The notes under the pieces were generated by a model, which was given only the letters and a program-made list of their open reading frames with translations, searched no databases and was not told the origin of the DNA. A DNA stretch of 33,333 nucleotides from NCBI GenBank assembly GCA_016194585.1, contig JACQBG010000046.1, positions 1 through 33,333 on the forward strand, read 5' to 3'. This DNA comes from Gemmatimonadota bacterium. GTDB lineage: Bacteria > Gemmatimonadota > Gemmatimonadetes > Gemmatimonadales > Gemmatimonadaceae. The position numbers and the translations under genes were made by a program. Positions 26,000-33,333 of the stretch are shown here, piece after piece (position 1 is the stretch's first letter; each line of letters begins with the position of its first letter).

Positions 26000-27361
26000 A
26001 TGCGCGTCGTCGTACTCGCTGTGATCGTGGCAGGCAGCCTGCAGGTGAGCGCGCCGAGCGCCTCGGCCCAGAAAGGACAGGAGAAGGGAACGGTCGCCAG
26101 CGTCAAGGGCGTCCCCGCCGTCGACACCTCGGCGCTGCACCAGTCGGCGCACGCAAAACTCGTCTGCGTCGCGTGTCACACGAGCCTCGACGTCAAGCGC
26201 ACGCCGTATCGCGGCAAGGTCGAGCCCGTCGTCTGCGTCCGGTGCCACACCACGGCGGAGTTCAAGCATCCGTTCCACCCCGAAGTCGCGCAGTCGATCC
26301 GGAGTGGCGTCACGCCGAAGGTCACGTGCAAGGAATGCCACGGCACCCACGACGTCGCCTCGGCGAAGGTGCCCGGGTCGACGTTCAGCGCGAGCCGGCT
26401 CACCGAGTCGTGCGGCAAGTGCCATGAGAAGGTCTCGGCGAGCTACGCCGGATCGGCGCACGAGCAGGCGCTCGTCGCCAACGAGCTCGGCGCGCCGACC
26501 TGCCTCTCCTGCCACCGGCAGACCCTCACCTTCGCCCGCGCCGCGACCGATTCGCTCACGGTGAAGGCGGCGCAGGTGCGCGCCTGCCTCACGTGCCACC
26601 TCGACAGCCCCGACGTGAAGACGCGCGTCGCGACGTCGACGGTGCTCGTCTCGCCCTGGGCGCACAGCGCGCACGGCACGCTGCTCGAGCACGGCAAGGC
26701 CGCGGCCGCCAACTGCGTCGACTGCCACGGCAGCCACGGCATCAGGAAGAAGTCGGAGCCCGGATCGACCGTCGGCAAGGACAGCGTCACCACGATGTGC
26801 GCGCGCTGCCACGTCGCCGCCGGGCAGAAGTTCAACGGGAGCGTGCACGGGGCCGCCCGCACGAGCGCCAAGACCGACTCGATGACCTGCGCCACCTGCC
26901 ACAGCGACCACGCGAAGGCCGGCGAGGCCGACACGCTGACCGGCGCGGCGCGGACCTCCTCGTACGACAAGGTCTGCGCGCGCTGCCACGACCCCGTCGC
27001 GTATTCGGGGACGTACGGCATCTCGAGCGACCGCTTCAAGGACTTCTCGGACAGTTATCACGGCGTCGCGGTGCACGATGGCACCGTTGCGGCGGCGAAC
27101 TGCGCGAGCTGCCATGGCGCCCACGACGTGAAGCCCAAGAAGGACAGCACGTCGAGCGTGAACGTGGCGAACCGCGAAGCGACCTGCGGCAAGTGCCATC
27201 GGAACGCCGTCGCCCGGTTCGACATCGCGCCCGTGCACCTCAAGGTGGGCGAGCGCGTGAGCGCCGCCGCGCGGTCGTGGCTCGCGCCGGTGGGCCTCCT
27301 CCTCGTCGCCGGCGTGGCCGGCGGGATCTTCCTCTTCGGCCGGCGGCGCAAGGTGAGCTGA
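26000..27361 (+). CDS. Twelve-heme periplasmic cytochrome c with C-terminal membrane anchor
   Basis: The product is about 453 aa. The start at 26000 has AAGGA 5 bp upstream; an ATG at 25994 overlaps the preceding stop and is also possible. A signal peptide precedes twelve CXXCH motifs (CVACH, CVRCH, CKECH, CGKCH, CLSCH, CLTCH, CVDCH, CARCH, CATCH, CARCH, CASCH, CGKCH), many followed by an HxxH-type distal histidine (CHGTHD, CHGSHG, CHGAHD). A single C-terminal helix (WLAPVGLLLVAGVAGGIFLF) with a positive RRRK tail anchors it to the inner membrane with the hemes outside. It resembles doubled cytochrome c3/c7-type domains and is expected to conduct electrons over a long periplasmic distance. 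Confidence 0.92.
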   Translation: MRVVVLAVIVAGSLQVSAPSASAQKGQEKGTVASVKGVPAVDTSALHQSAHAKLVCVACHTSLDVKRTPYRGKVEPVVCVRCHTTAEFKHPFHPEVAQSIRSGVTPKVTCKECHGTHDVASAKVPGSTFSASRLTESCGKCHEKVSASYAGSAHEQALVANELGAPTCLSCHRQTLTFARAATDSLTVKAAQVRACLTCHLDSPDVKTRVATSTVLVSPWAHSAHGTLLEHGKAAAANCVDCHGSHGIRKKSEPGSTVGKDSVTTMCARCHVAAGQKFNGSVHGAARTSAKTDSMTCATCHSDHAKAGEADTLTGAARTSSYDKVCARCHDPVAYSGTYGISSDRFKDFSDSYHGVAVHDGTVAAANCASCHGAHDVKPKKDSTSSVNVANREATCGKCHRNAVARFDIAPVHLKVGERVSAAARSWLAPVGLLLVAGVAGGIFLFGRRRKVS

Positions 27362-27433
27362 ACGTCGTACCGAGTCGCCGGAATGGCCTGACTCGGATGT
27401 AGAACAATCGCTGACAAGTTGCCCCCCGGCGGA

Positions 27434-27447
27434 CCGTATTTATACGG
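27434..27447. promoter_or_regulatory. Inverted repeat CCGTAT-TT-ATACGG upstream of the 19-heme gene
   Basis: Perfect 6-bp arms separated by TT lie 40 bp before the start of the 19-heme/cytochrome b gene, in a 126-bp gap after the 12-heme gene. The AT-rich centre contrasts with the surroundings. It may be an operator or part of an internal promoter; no regulator is assigned. Confidence 0.35.
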
Positions 27448-27487
27448 GACGCAAAGTTGGCTTCCGACGGGGGACGGCCACTGTCAT

Positions 27488-30277
27488 ATGAAGACATCGA
27501 AGGTCCTTGCATCCATAGCCTGGCTGGCGCTGCTCTGCTGGCTGCCGTCGGGCGCCGCGGCGCAATCGAACAGCGACTGCCTCACCTGCCACGGCGACAA
27601 GAAGCTCACCGCCAAGCGCGGCGGCTCCACCATCTCGATGTACGTCGACTCCGCGGCGCTCGCCGCGTCGAGGCACGGACCCGCGACCTGCATCGCCTGC
27701 CACACTGACCTCGCGAAGAAGGACTTCCCCCACGAAGGGAAGATCGCGCCGGCCACCTGCGTGCGCTGCCACGCCGAAGAATCACGGCAGCAGGCACGCT
27801 CGCTCCACGGCAAGCCGTCGACCCGCGGCGCGACGGGACCGACCTGCGCCGACTGCCACGGCGGACACGACGTGGTCGGGGTGCACGATCCGCGCTCGCC
27901 CGTGCTCCCCGCGCGCGTCTCCGCGCTCTGCGGTTCGTGCCATACCGCGGGTGAAGGGGTGCACAAGCAACGCGCCGTGCGCGCCGCCGATCCCTCCGCG
28001 AACTACCCGGAGCTGATCCACGGCGCGCTGGCCAGGAAAGGCTCGGTCGCCACGGCGACCTGCGTGTCGTGCCACACCGCACACGACGTGCTCCCGCACG
28101 GCGACGACCGCTCCACGGTCGCGCGCTCGAAGCTGGCCTCGACCTGCATGCAGTGCCACACCAAGCTCGAGGAGGTGCACCGCAAGGTCATCCCCGTCGA
28201 GCGCTGGGCGCAGGGCCCCGCGGCGGTGCCGGCGTGCGTCACCTGCCACGCGCCCCACAAGACGTACGGCGGGAACCCGGCTGACGCGGCCTGCGTGCGC
28301 TGTCACGCGAAGGCCGACATCAAGTCGTCGAAGGACGGCCACTCGCTCACCGTGCAGGGCAAGGCCGTCGCCGGATCGGTGCACGCCAAGCTGTCGTGCG
28401 CGCAATGCCACGCGGCCGTCGACCCGTCGCACGAGAAGGCGACCGGCACCCGCGTGCCGGCCGTGGAATGCTCCACCTGCCACGCCGAAGTGTCGCGGCA
28501 GTACCACCTGAGCACGCACGGCCAGCTCGAGGCGAAGAAGGACAAGAATGGCCCGACCTGCGCCGAGTGCCACGGCACGCATGACATCCTCTCGAAGAAG
28601 AGCCAGGCCTCGCCGACGTACCCGCTCAACGTCCCCAAGCTCTGCGCACGCTGCCACCGCACCGGCGAGAAGGCCGCGGTCCGTTACACCGGCGACCAGA
28701 CCCAGATCGTCGAGCAGTATACCGAGAGCATCCACGGCAAGGGGATCATCAAGAGCGGGCTCATCGCCAGCGCCGTGTGCACGAGCTGCCACACCGCGCA
28801 CAGCGCGCTCCCCTCCGACAGCCTCGCGTCGAGCGTGAGCCGCGCGAACATCCCCGCGACCTGCGGCGCGTGCCACGTCGGCATCCAGGAACTGTTCGAG
28901 CGCAGCGTCCACTCGGCGAAGGTCACCGCCACGACGAAGGACCTGCCGGTGTGCAGCAGCTGTCACAGCGCGCACACCATCAGCCGCACCGACGCGCAGG
29001 GGTTCAAGCTCGTCGTGATGGACCGGTGCGGCAAATGCCACGAGACGATCGCCAAGGAGTACTTCGACTCGTATCACGGCAAGGTCTCGCGGCTCGGCTT
29101 CACGCAGACCGCGCAGTGCTACGACTGCCACGGCTCGCACGACATCCTGCCGGCGCGCGACCCGCGCGCGCATCTCAACAGCGCGAACGTCGTCGCCACC
29201 TGCCAGAAGTGCCATCCCGGCGCCGGTCCGAAATTCGCGAGCTACATCACCCACGCCACGCCGCACGACCGCAAGAAATATCCGTGGCTCTTCTGGGCCT
29301 TCTGGGGGATGACGGCGCTGCTCGTCGGCACCCTCGGCTTCACCGGCGCCCACTCGCTGCTCTGGCTCGGCCACGCGCTGCGCACGAAGGGGAAGGCCGC
29401 CGCGGCGGCCGCCACCGTGGCCGCGGCGCCGCACGTCGCGCCCTCGAAGGCACACGGCAAGGAACTGGAGTTCGAGCGCTTCACGCGGCTGAACCGCGTG
29501 CTGCACATCGTGATGATCATCACCTTCATCGGCTGTGCCGCCACCGGCATGACGCTGAAGTTCTCCAACACCAGTTGGGCATCGGTGCTCGCGCACCTGC
29601 TCGGTGGATTCCAGACCGCCGGCTACATCCACCGGTTGTGCGCGCTGTTCATGATCCTGCTCTTCGTCACGCACCTCGTCGACGTGGTGCGCCGCCGGAA
29701 GGGTCCGTGGATGGACTATCTCCTCGGCGCCAACACGATGGTGCCCACCCTCAAGGACGCGAAGGAGTTCATCGCCACCGTCAAATACTTCCTCGGCCGC
29801 GGCGAACGCCCCAAGTACAGCCGCTGGACGTACTGGGAGAAGTTCGACTACATGGGCGTGTTCTGGGGCATGGTCGTGATCGGCGGCACGGGGCTCGCCC
29901 TCTGGTTCCCCGTGTTCTTCACGAAGTTCCTCCCCGGCTGGGCGCTCAACGTCGCGACGATCATCCACAGCGACGAAGCGCTCCTCGCCACCGGCTTCAT
30001 CTTCACGGTGCACTTCTTCAACACGCACCTGCGTCCCGAGAAGTTCCCGATAGACACGGTCATCTTCACCGGCCGCATGTCGGTGGAGGAGCTGAAGGAA
30101 GACAAGCCCGCCGAGTACGACGCGCTGGTGAAGAGCGGCGAGCTCGAGGAGCACATGGTGGAGCCGTACCAGCCCATCGTGATCCGGACGTTCCGCGCCT
30201 TCGGCTGGACGGCGCTCACGGCCGGCATCCTGATCGTGGTGTGGATCGTGTACGCGATGCTGTTCGCGCGGGGCTGA
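27488..30277 (+). CDS. 19-heme cytochrome c fused to a cytochrome b561-like membrane domain
   Basis: The product is 929 aa from the ATG at 27488 (signal peptide MKTSKVLASIAWLALLCWLP, end near AAAQ); the open frame upstream is not conserved-looking. Nineteen CXXCH motifs fill residues 31-576. Hemes 1-8 (31-254) and 9-16 (269-493) align as two copies of one eight-heme block; hemes 17-19 follow. A helix at about 600-630 crosses the membrane. After an Ala-rich linker, residues 665-850 form a di-heme cytochrome b561/FDH-gamma-type domain with likely heme ligands in NRVLHIVMI (H673), GYIHRLC (H715), FVTHLVDV (H729), IIHSDEA (H827) and VHFFNTHLRPEKFP. A last helix ends the protein. This joins a quinone-site membrane module and a long heme wire in one chain. 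The direction of electron flow is unknown. Confidence 0.92.
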   Translation: MKTSKVLASIAWLALLCWLPSGAAAQSNSDCLTCHGDKKLTAKRGGSTISMYVDSAALAASRHGPATCIACHTDLAKKDFPHEGKIAPATCVRCHAEESRQQARSLHGKPSTRGATGPTCADCHGGHDVVGVHDPRSPVLPARVSALCGSCHTAGEGVHKQRAVRAADPSANYPELIHGALARKGSVATATCVSCHTAHDVLPHGDDRSTVARSKLASTCMQCHTKLEEVHRKVIPVERWAQGPAAVPACVTCHAPHKTYGGNPADAACVRCHAKADIKSSKDGHSLTVQGKAVAGSVHAKLSCAQCHAAVDPSHEKATGTRVPAVECSTCHAEVSRQYHLSTHGQLEAKKDKNGPTCAECHGTHDILSKKSQASPTYPLNVPKLCARCHRTGEKAAVRYTGDQTQIVEQYTESIHGKGIIKSGLIASAVCTSCHTAHSALPSDSLASSVSRANIPATCGACHVGIQELFERSVHSAKVTATTKDLPVCSSCHSAHTISRTDAQGFKLVVMDRCGKCHETIAKEYFDSYHGKVSRLGFTQTAQCYDCHGSHDILPARDPRAHLNSANVVATCQKCHPGAGPKFASYITHATPHDRKKYPWLFWAFWGMTALLVGTLGFTGAHSLLWLGHALRTKGKAAAAAATVAAAPHVAPSKAHGKELEFERFTRLNRVLHIVMIITFIGCAATGMTLKFSNTSWASVLAHLLGGFQTAGYIHRLCALFMILLFVTHLVDVVRRRKGPWMDYLLGANTMVPTLKDAKEFIATVKYFLGRGERPKYSRWTYWEKFDYMGVFWGMVVIGGTGLALWFPVFFTKFLPGWALNVATIIHSDEALLATGFIFTVHFFNTHLRPEKFPIDTVIFTGRMSVEELKEDKPAEYDALVKSGELEEHMVEPYQPIVIRTFRAFGWTALTAGILIVVWIVYAMLFARG

Positions 30278-30300
30278 TCGCGCGACACTGAGCGGGAGTG

Positions 30301-30353
30301 GCGGGCGGCGGCGGGGGCGGGATCGCGAGAGCGGTTGCCCCGCCACCGCCCGC
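30301..30353 (+). terminator. Strong hairpin after the cytochrome operon
   Basis: A 16-bp stem with a single mismatch (arms 30301-30316 and 30338-30353) begins 23 bp after the stop of the 19-heme gene. No clear T-tract follows, but position and stem length fit a terminator. Confidence 0.55.
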
Positions 30354-30416
30354 CGCTGCATCTTCACCCCTTCGTTCCGGGCCGTGGCGGCCCGTCACAC
30401 CACGAAGGGGATCACC

Positions 30417-31244
30417 ATGAGACGTCTGTTCGCGACCCTCGCACTCGGCGCCTGCGCCTCGCTGTGCCTCAGCACGCCGGCGCTGGCCCAGTCGGCGCCC
30501 GTCGTCACGCTCACGCGGCTCGAGTGCGGCTCGCCCGCGGGACCCGTCGACGTCAGCGCACGATTCTCCGACACGTGGGCGTATGACGGGCTCAAGGTGC
30601 CGATCCTGTTCAGCTGCTATCTGATCAGGCACGGCGACGACTACATGGTGTGGGACACCGGCAATCCCGTGGGGAGTGCCGCGACCGCGCCCAAGGCGAG
30701 CCTCGTCGACCTTCTCGCGCAGTTGAGGCTCACGCCGGCGCAGGTGAAGTACGTCGCCATCAGCCACTATCATGGCGATCACACGGGGCAGGTGAGCGAG
30801 TTCCCGCAGTCGACGCTGCTCATCGGCAAGGGCGACTGGGACGTGCTGAGCGACCCGAAGACGCAGGCGAGCGTGGCGAACCCCGCGCCGTTCGCGAACT
30901 GGATCAGCGGGGGCGGCAAGGTCCAGCCGTTGACGGGCGATCGCGACGTCTTCGGCGACGGCACCGTGGTGATCCTCAACATGCCGGGGCACACGCCCGG
31001 GCATCGCAGTCTGCTCGTGCGGCTCAAGGAGATGGGGAACGTCCTCATCAGCGGGGACGTCACGCATTTCCGCGAGAACTATGAGTCGAATGGCGTCCCC
31101 ACGTTCAACACCGACCGTGCCGCGTCGCTCGCCTCGCTCGACCGGTTCAAGCAGATCGCGGCGCACCTCAAGGCGACGGTGATCATCCAGCACGACGGGC
31201 GCGACGTGCCTAAGCTCCCCGCGTTCCCGGCGGCGGCGAAGTAG
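30417..31244 (+). CDS. Secreted metallo-beta-lactamase-fold hydrolase (lactonase-like)
   Basis: The product is 275 aa from the ATG at 30417 with AAGGGG upstream; a signal peptide ends near ALAQ (residue 25). The metal site motif HYHGDH (H117, H119, D121, H122) is intact, with later ligands in MPGHTPGH, ISGDVTH and IQHDGRD. The order and spacing, and the strand VWDTGNP near the start, match the N-acyl homoserine lactonase branch of MBL-fold enzymes; a related lactonase or esterase role is possible. Its 3' end overlaps the convergent DoxX-like gene by 35 bp. Confidence 0.88.
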   Translation: MRRLFATLALGACASLCLSTPALAQSAPVVTLTRLECGSPAGPVDVSARFSDTWAYDGLKVPILFSCYLIRHGDDYMVWDTGNPVGSAATAPKASLVDLLAQLRLTPAQVKYVAISHYHGDHTGQVSEFPQSTLLIGKGDWDVLSDPKTQASVANPAPFANWISGGGKVQPLTGDRDVFGDGTVVILNMPGHTPGHRSLLVRLKEMGNVLISGDVTHFRENYESNGVPTFNTDRAASLASLDRFKQIAAHLKATVIIQHDGRDVPKLPAFPAAAK

Positions 31245-31992
31245 CGCGGTACGACTCCGCCACCACCCACGAGCCGGCGAGGATCGCGTACGTACCGATG
31301 AACTCCGCCCAGTCGGAGGGCTTCGGCGCGGCCGTCACTACGGGGATCCACACGAGCACCGTGAACAGCGCGAACTGCGCGGCGATGAGGGCCGCCGACA
31401 GTCGCGCGTAGACGCCGATGATCTGCGACACCCCCGCCGCGATGAACGCGACGCCGAAGAAGTACGCCCACGCCATGGGCCACGGCAGCCAGCCCGGCAC
31501 CATCGACGTCGTTCGTGCCAGGAACATGAAGTGGCCGATGCCGAAGTGGATGAGGGTCAGGCCGAAGAGCGCACGGGCGATGCGCAACCCTCGCTCGCCG
31601 CCGGCGGCGCCGAGTGGCGAGCCAGCGCGACCGCCGTTGAGCCGGATGAACAGGATCCACGCGGCGGCGAGCATCACCGACAGCTCGGCGGCGGCCCACA
31701 TGAACTGCAGCACCGAATCGGTGAAGACCTGCGGCACGTCCATGAGCAGCAGCCACGCGACGAGGTAGCCGAACAGCACGCGTGACGCGGCGGCGGCGGT
31801 GCGCTGCACGAGCAGGCCCGCGCCGGCCAACAGCGAGACGGCGGCGCAGAGATACGCCAGCAGCGTGTGCGCGGGCATCCCCTTGGGTATGGGGGACCAG
31901 ATCGGGGTGAGATGTCCCGTGATCAGTCCCATGACGCCGAGGCTGATCATGGTCGCGGCGAAGAAAGCGTGCCCCCAGCTGGTGATGCGCAT
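31210..31992 (-). CDS. DoxX-like integral membrane protein
   Basis: The product is 260 aa. The ATG at 31992 has GGAGG 7 bp upstream and is preferred over the ATG at 31998, which abuts the ribosome binding site. About eight hydrophobic helices and the motif LIHFGIGHFMFL suggest two DoxX-type four-helix units. DoxX-like proteins are linked to respiratory or oxidative-stress complexes in some bacteria, but no function is proven for this type. It lies 60 bp after the RibD/DHFR-like gene on the same strand. Confidence 0.75.
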   Translation of the reverse strand: MRITSWGHAFFAATMISLGVMGLITGHLTPIWSPIPKGMPAHTLLAYLCAAVSLLAGAGLLVQRTAAAASRVLFGYLVAWLLLMDVPQVFTDSVLQFMWAAAELSVMLAAAWILFIRLNGGRAGSPLGAAGGERGLRIARALFGLTLIHFGIGHFMFLARTTSMVPGWLPWPMAWAYFFGVAFIAAGVSQIIGVYARLSAALIAAQFALFTVLVWIPVVTAAPKPSDWAEFIGTYAILAGSWVVAESYRATSPPPGTRGA

Positions 31993-32052
31993 GGTCATTC
32001 CTCCATCGCGAAAGGCCCGCGCGGGTTCAGTCGCGCGAGATGCCGTCGGTGT

Positions 32053-32646
32053 TCACTCCCTACGACTTCGGTCGAGAGTGCGGCCTCGCACCTCGTAGCG
32101 GAGTTCCACCATGCCGTTCCGGTACGCTTTGGTTTCAGCGAGATGGAGGGCGACGTCCCGGTCGAGTCGCTCGAAGAACCTGATCCCGTCACCGATGAGC
32201 ACGGGGAGGATCGAATAGCGGACGGTGTCGGCGAGCCCGAGTCGCAGGCACTCGGCGGCGACGGCGCCGCCTCCGGCGATCCAGATGTTGCGGAAGTTCG
32301 GTCGCAGGCGGTCAGCGACGAACCGCGCGAGATCGCCCGAGTGGAACTCGACGGACGTGCGCGTCCGTGGCAGGTCGCGTGTGGTGAGGACGAAGGTCGG
32401 CGTGTCGCCGTACGCCCACCCCATCCCCTGCGATTCGAAGCGGAGCGCGGTCTCGTAGGTCCGCGAGCCCATGACGTAGCAGTCGATCGACTTGAGGAAC
32501 GCTTCGACGGCTCCCGGCTCCATCGTCTCGCCGCCGGCGAATTCGTCGGCGGTCTCGAGCCAGTCGACGCGACCGTCGTTGCGGGCGATGAAGCCGTCGA
32601 GGCTCGCCGCCATGTGGATCGTGACGTGGGATGCAGGGGAGGTCAT
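32053..32646 (-). CDS. Dihydrofolate reductase/RibD C-terminal family protein
   Basis: The product is 197 aa. The fold opens with VTIHMAASLDGFIARNDGRVDWL, and the later segments YVMGSRTYE, FVLTTRDLP, IWIAGGGAVAAECLRLGLAD and SILPVLIGDGIRFF are the hallmarks of the YyaP/RibD-C group, in which the GGG loop binds NADPH. It is not a canonical FolA. The actual substrate of most such proteins is unknown. It may be co-transcribed with the DoxX-like gene. Confidence 0.9.
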   Translation of the reverse strand: MTSPASHVTIHMAASLDGFIARNDGRVDWLETADEFAGGETMEPGAVEAFLKSIDCYVMGSRTYETALRFESQGMGWAYGDTPTFVLTTRDLPRTRTSVEFHSGDLARFVADRLRPNFRNIWIAGGGAVAAECLRLGLADTVRYSILPVLIGDGIRFFERLDRDVALHLAETKAYRNGMVELRYEVRGRTLDRSRRE

Positions 32647-32809
32647 AGGGAGTTCGGTACCGGCCGTGCTGGCATGGGCAGGCGGCTCACAGGAGGTTGC
32701 ATGGAGATGATCTCAGAAGATGGCCGCGAGGTCCCGTGTCGCGCGAATCGTCGAAGCGAGGCCACTCGCGGCAATACCCGCGCGCGGCCCTTCTCTGTCA
32801 CGGGCGCGC

Positions 32810-33175
32810 TTACGGGGCCGGCTGCAGCTCGACGGTGAGCCGAACGGTCTCGGCCGTGCAGATCTTCCTCACGACGATGCCGGACATCGACCACTCCTGA
32901 TATCCCTGCTTGTGCACCATCACGTCGTAGGTGCCCGGCGTGCCGTAACAGCCCGCGAGGCTTTCCCCCGCTACAGTCCCGACGACGGAATCCGAACACG
33001 CGGTACTCCGCAGGATCAGCACCGCCCCAAGCGTGGCATCAGATCCCGTGCGAGCATCCTTGATAGTCGCGGCGACGGCCGGCATCAGGATGGCCGGGCA
33101 GACGGTGACCGGGGAGCCACACGAGGCGAGACAGGCGAGCGAACCGAGGATGAGGAGGTTGGAGTGCGGGGTCAC
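32810..33175 (-). CDS. Small lipoprotein with a carboxypeptidase-regulatory-like beta domain
   Basis: The product is 121 aa from a GTG start. The signal ends in the lipobox LASC (Cys at residue 19). The mature part, with DARTGSDATLGAVLILRS, AGCYGTPGTYDVMVHKQGY and a strand-rich end, looks like a single CarboxypepD_reg/transthyretin-like fold. Extra cysteines may form disulfides. No ribosome binding site is seen; the start is only 13 bp from the attC-like element, as in a gene cassette, though no matching second site is seen at its other end. Confidence 0.7.
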   Translation of the reverse strand: MTPHSNLLILGSLACLASCGSPVTVCPAILMPAVAATIKDARTGSDATLGAVLILRSTACSDSVVGTVAGESLAGCYGTPGTYDVMVHKQGYQEWSMSGIVVRKICTAETVRLTVELQPAP

Positions 33176-33188
33176 GGATGGTGGGGCG

Positions 33189-33323
33189 GTCTAACGTTTG
33201 CTTCTGCTGCGAGCGCTCCCATGAAATGCGGTTGTGGGGCCACTGCCGTCCTTTCATGAAGTGGAGCAGTGGCCCCGCAACCGCTACCGCACCCGCGCTC
33301 GTCGGCAGCAAGCTGCGTTATAC
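33189..33323. repeat. Integron attC-like recombination site
   Basis: A 135-bp imperfect palindrome is bounded by GTCTAAC (33189-33195, a match to the R'' box RYYYAAC) and GTTATAC (33317-33323, close to the R' box GTTRRRY). Inner complementary pieces are GCTGC/GCAGC, GAGCGC/GCGCTC and 19-nt arms with one mismatch (33228-33246 and 33266-33284), around a 19-nt loop holding TTCATGAA. Length and box layout fit attC sites. Read on the minus strand the boxes are GTATAAC and GTTAGAC, so orientation is uncertain. No integrase gene is in the window. Confidence 0.6.
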
Positions 33324-33333
33324 GGCTACGCGC

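Noticed and set aside
32647-32809. A second attC site on the left side of the small lipoprotein gene
   Set aside because: I looked for RYYYAAC/GTTRRRY boxes and a palindrome in this gap and found none.

Overview
The window is GC-rich bacterial DNA with densely packed genes on both strands. Secreted BNR-repeat and DUF5916 proteins, a GH2 enzyme, an IorAB-type molybdenum hydroxylase, a KaiBC module and very large multiheme cytochromes together suggest a free-living soil or sediment bacterium. Gemmatimonadota is my best guess, but this is inference from gene content only; no rRNA or tRNA gene is visible.

Layout, left to right. 1-3108: the start of a secreted BNR/sortilin-type protein (minus strand, runs off the left edge), divergent from a DUF5916 outer-membrane protein that ends at a strong hairpin. 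3109-4344: an unusual SLC1/DAACS-type transporter. 4468-9390 (minus): a compact kaiC-kaiB-histidine kinase operon, preceded by an AT-richer intergenic stretch and a divergent PAS protein. 10565-14033 (minus): a [2Fe-2S] subunit, a molybdopterin subunit and an SDR dehydrogenase, tightly coupled. 14161-16623 (minus): a P3A proton-pumping ATPase with a tandem-repeat N-terminus. Divergent from it, 16764-17360 encodes an AhpD-like peroxidase whose catalytic CxxC reads C-P-F-TGA. The in-frame TGA is followed at the right distance by a perfect hairpin with a GGUC loop, so this is very probably a selenoprotein. 17398-19326: a Tat-exported FAD oxidoreductase. 19379-21056 (minus): a zinc-ribbon membrane protein, a lipoprotein and a DsrE-like protein. 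21134-23605 (minus): a GH2 glycosidase.

23675-30277 is a multiheme cytochrome locus. A membrane-anchored 7-heme NapC/NirT-like protein diverges from a plus-strand operon encoding a small 4-heme cytochrome, a 12-heme C-terminally anchored cytochrome and a 19-heme protein fused to a cytochrome b561-type membrane domain. About 42 c-type hemes are encoded in 6.6 kb, and no recognisable terminal reductase lies beside them. The parts could form a quinone-linked electron conduit across the periplasm.

30417-33175: a secreted metallo-beta-lactamase-fold hydrolase, a DoxX-like membrane protein, a RibD/DHFR-like reductase and a small lipoprotein. The right edge holds a 135-bp imperfect palindrome with integron attC-like R boxes, so the window may end at or inside a gene-cassette array.

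The observations most worth following are the CxxU peroxidase with its SECIS-like hairpin, the 19-heme/cytochrome b fusion built from a duplicated eight-heme block, the KaiA-less KaiBC-kinase operon, the SLC1 relative lacking the NMDGT motif, and the attC-like element.
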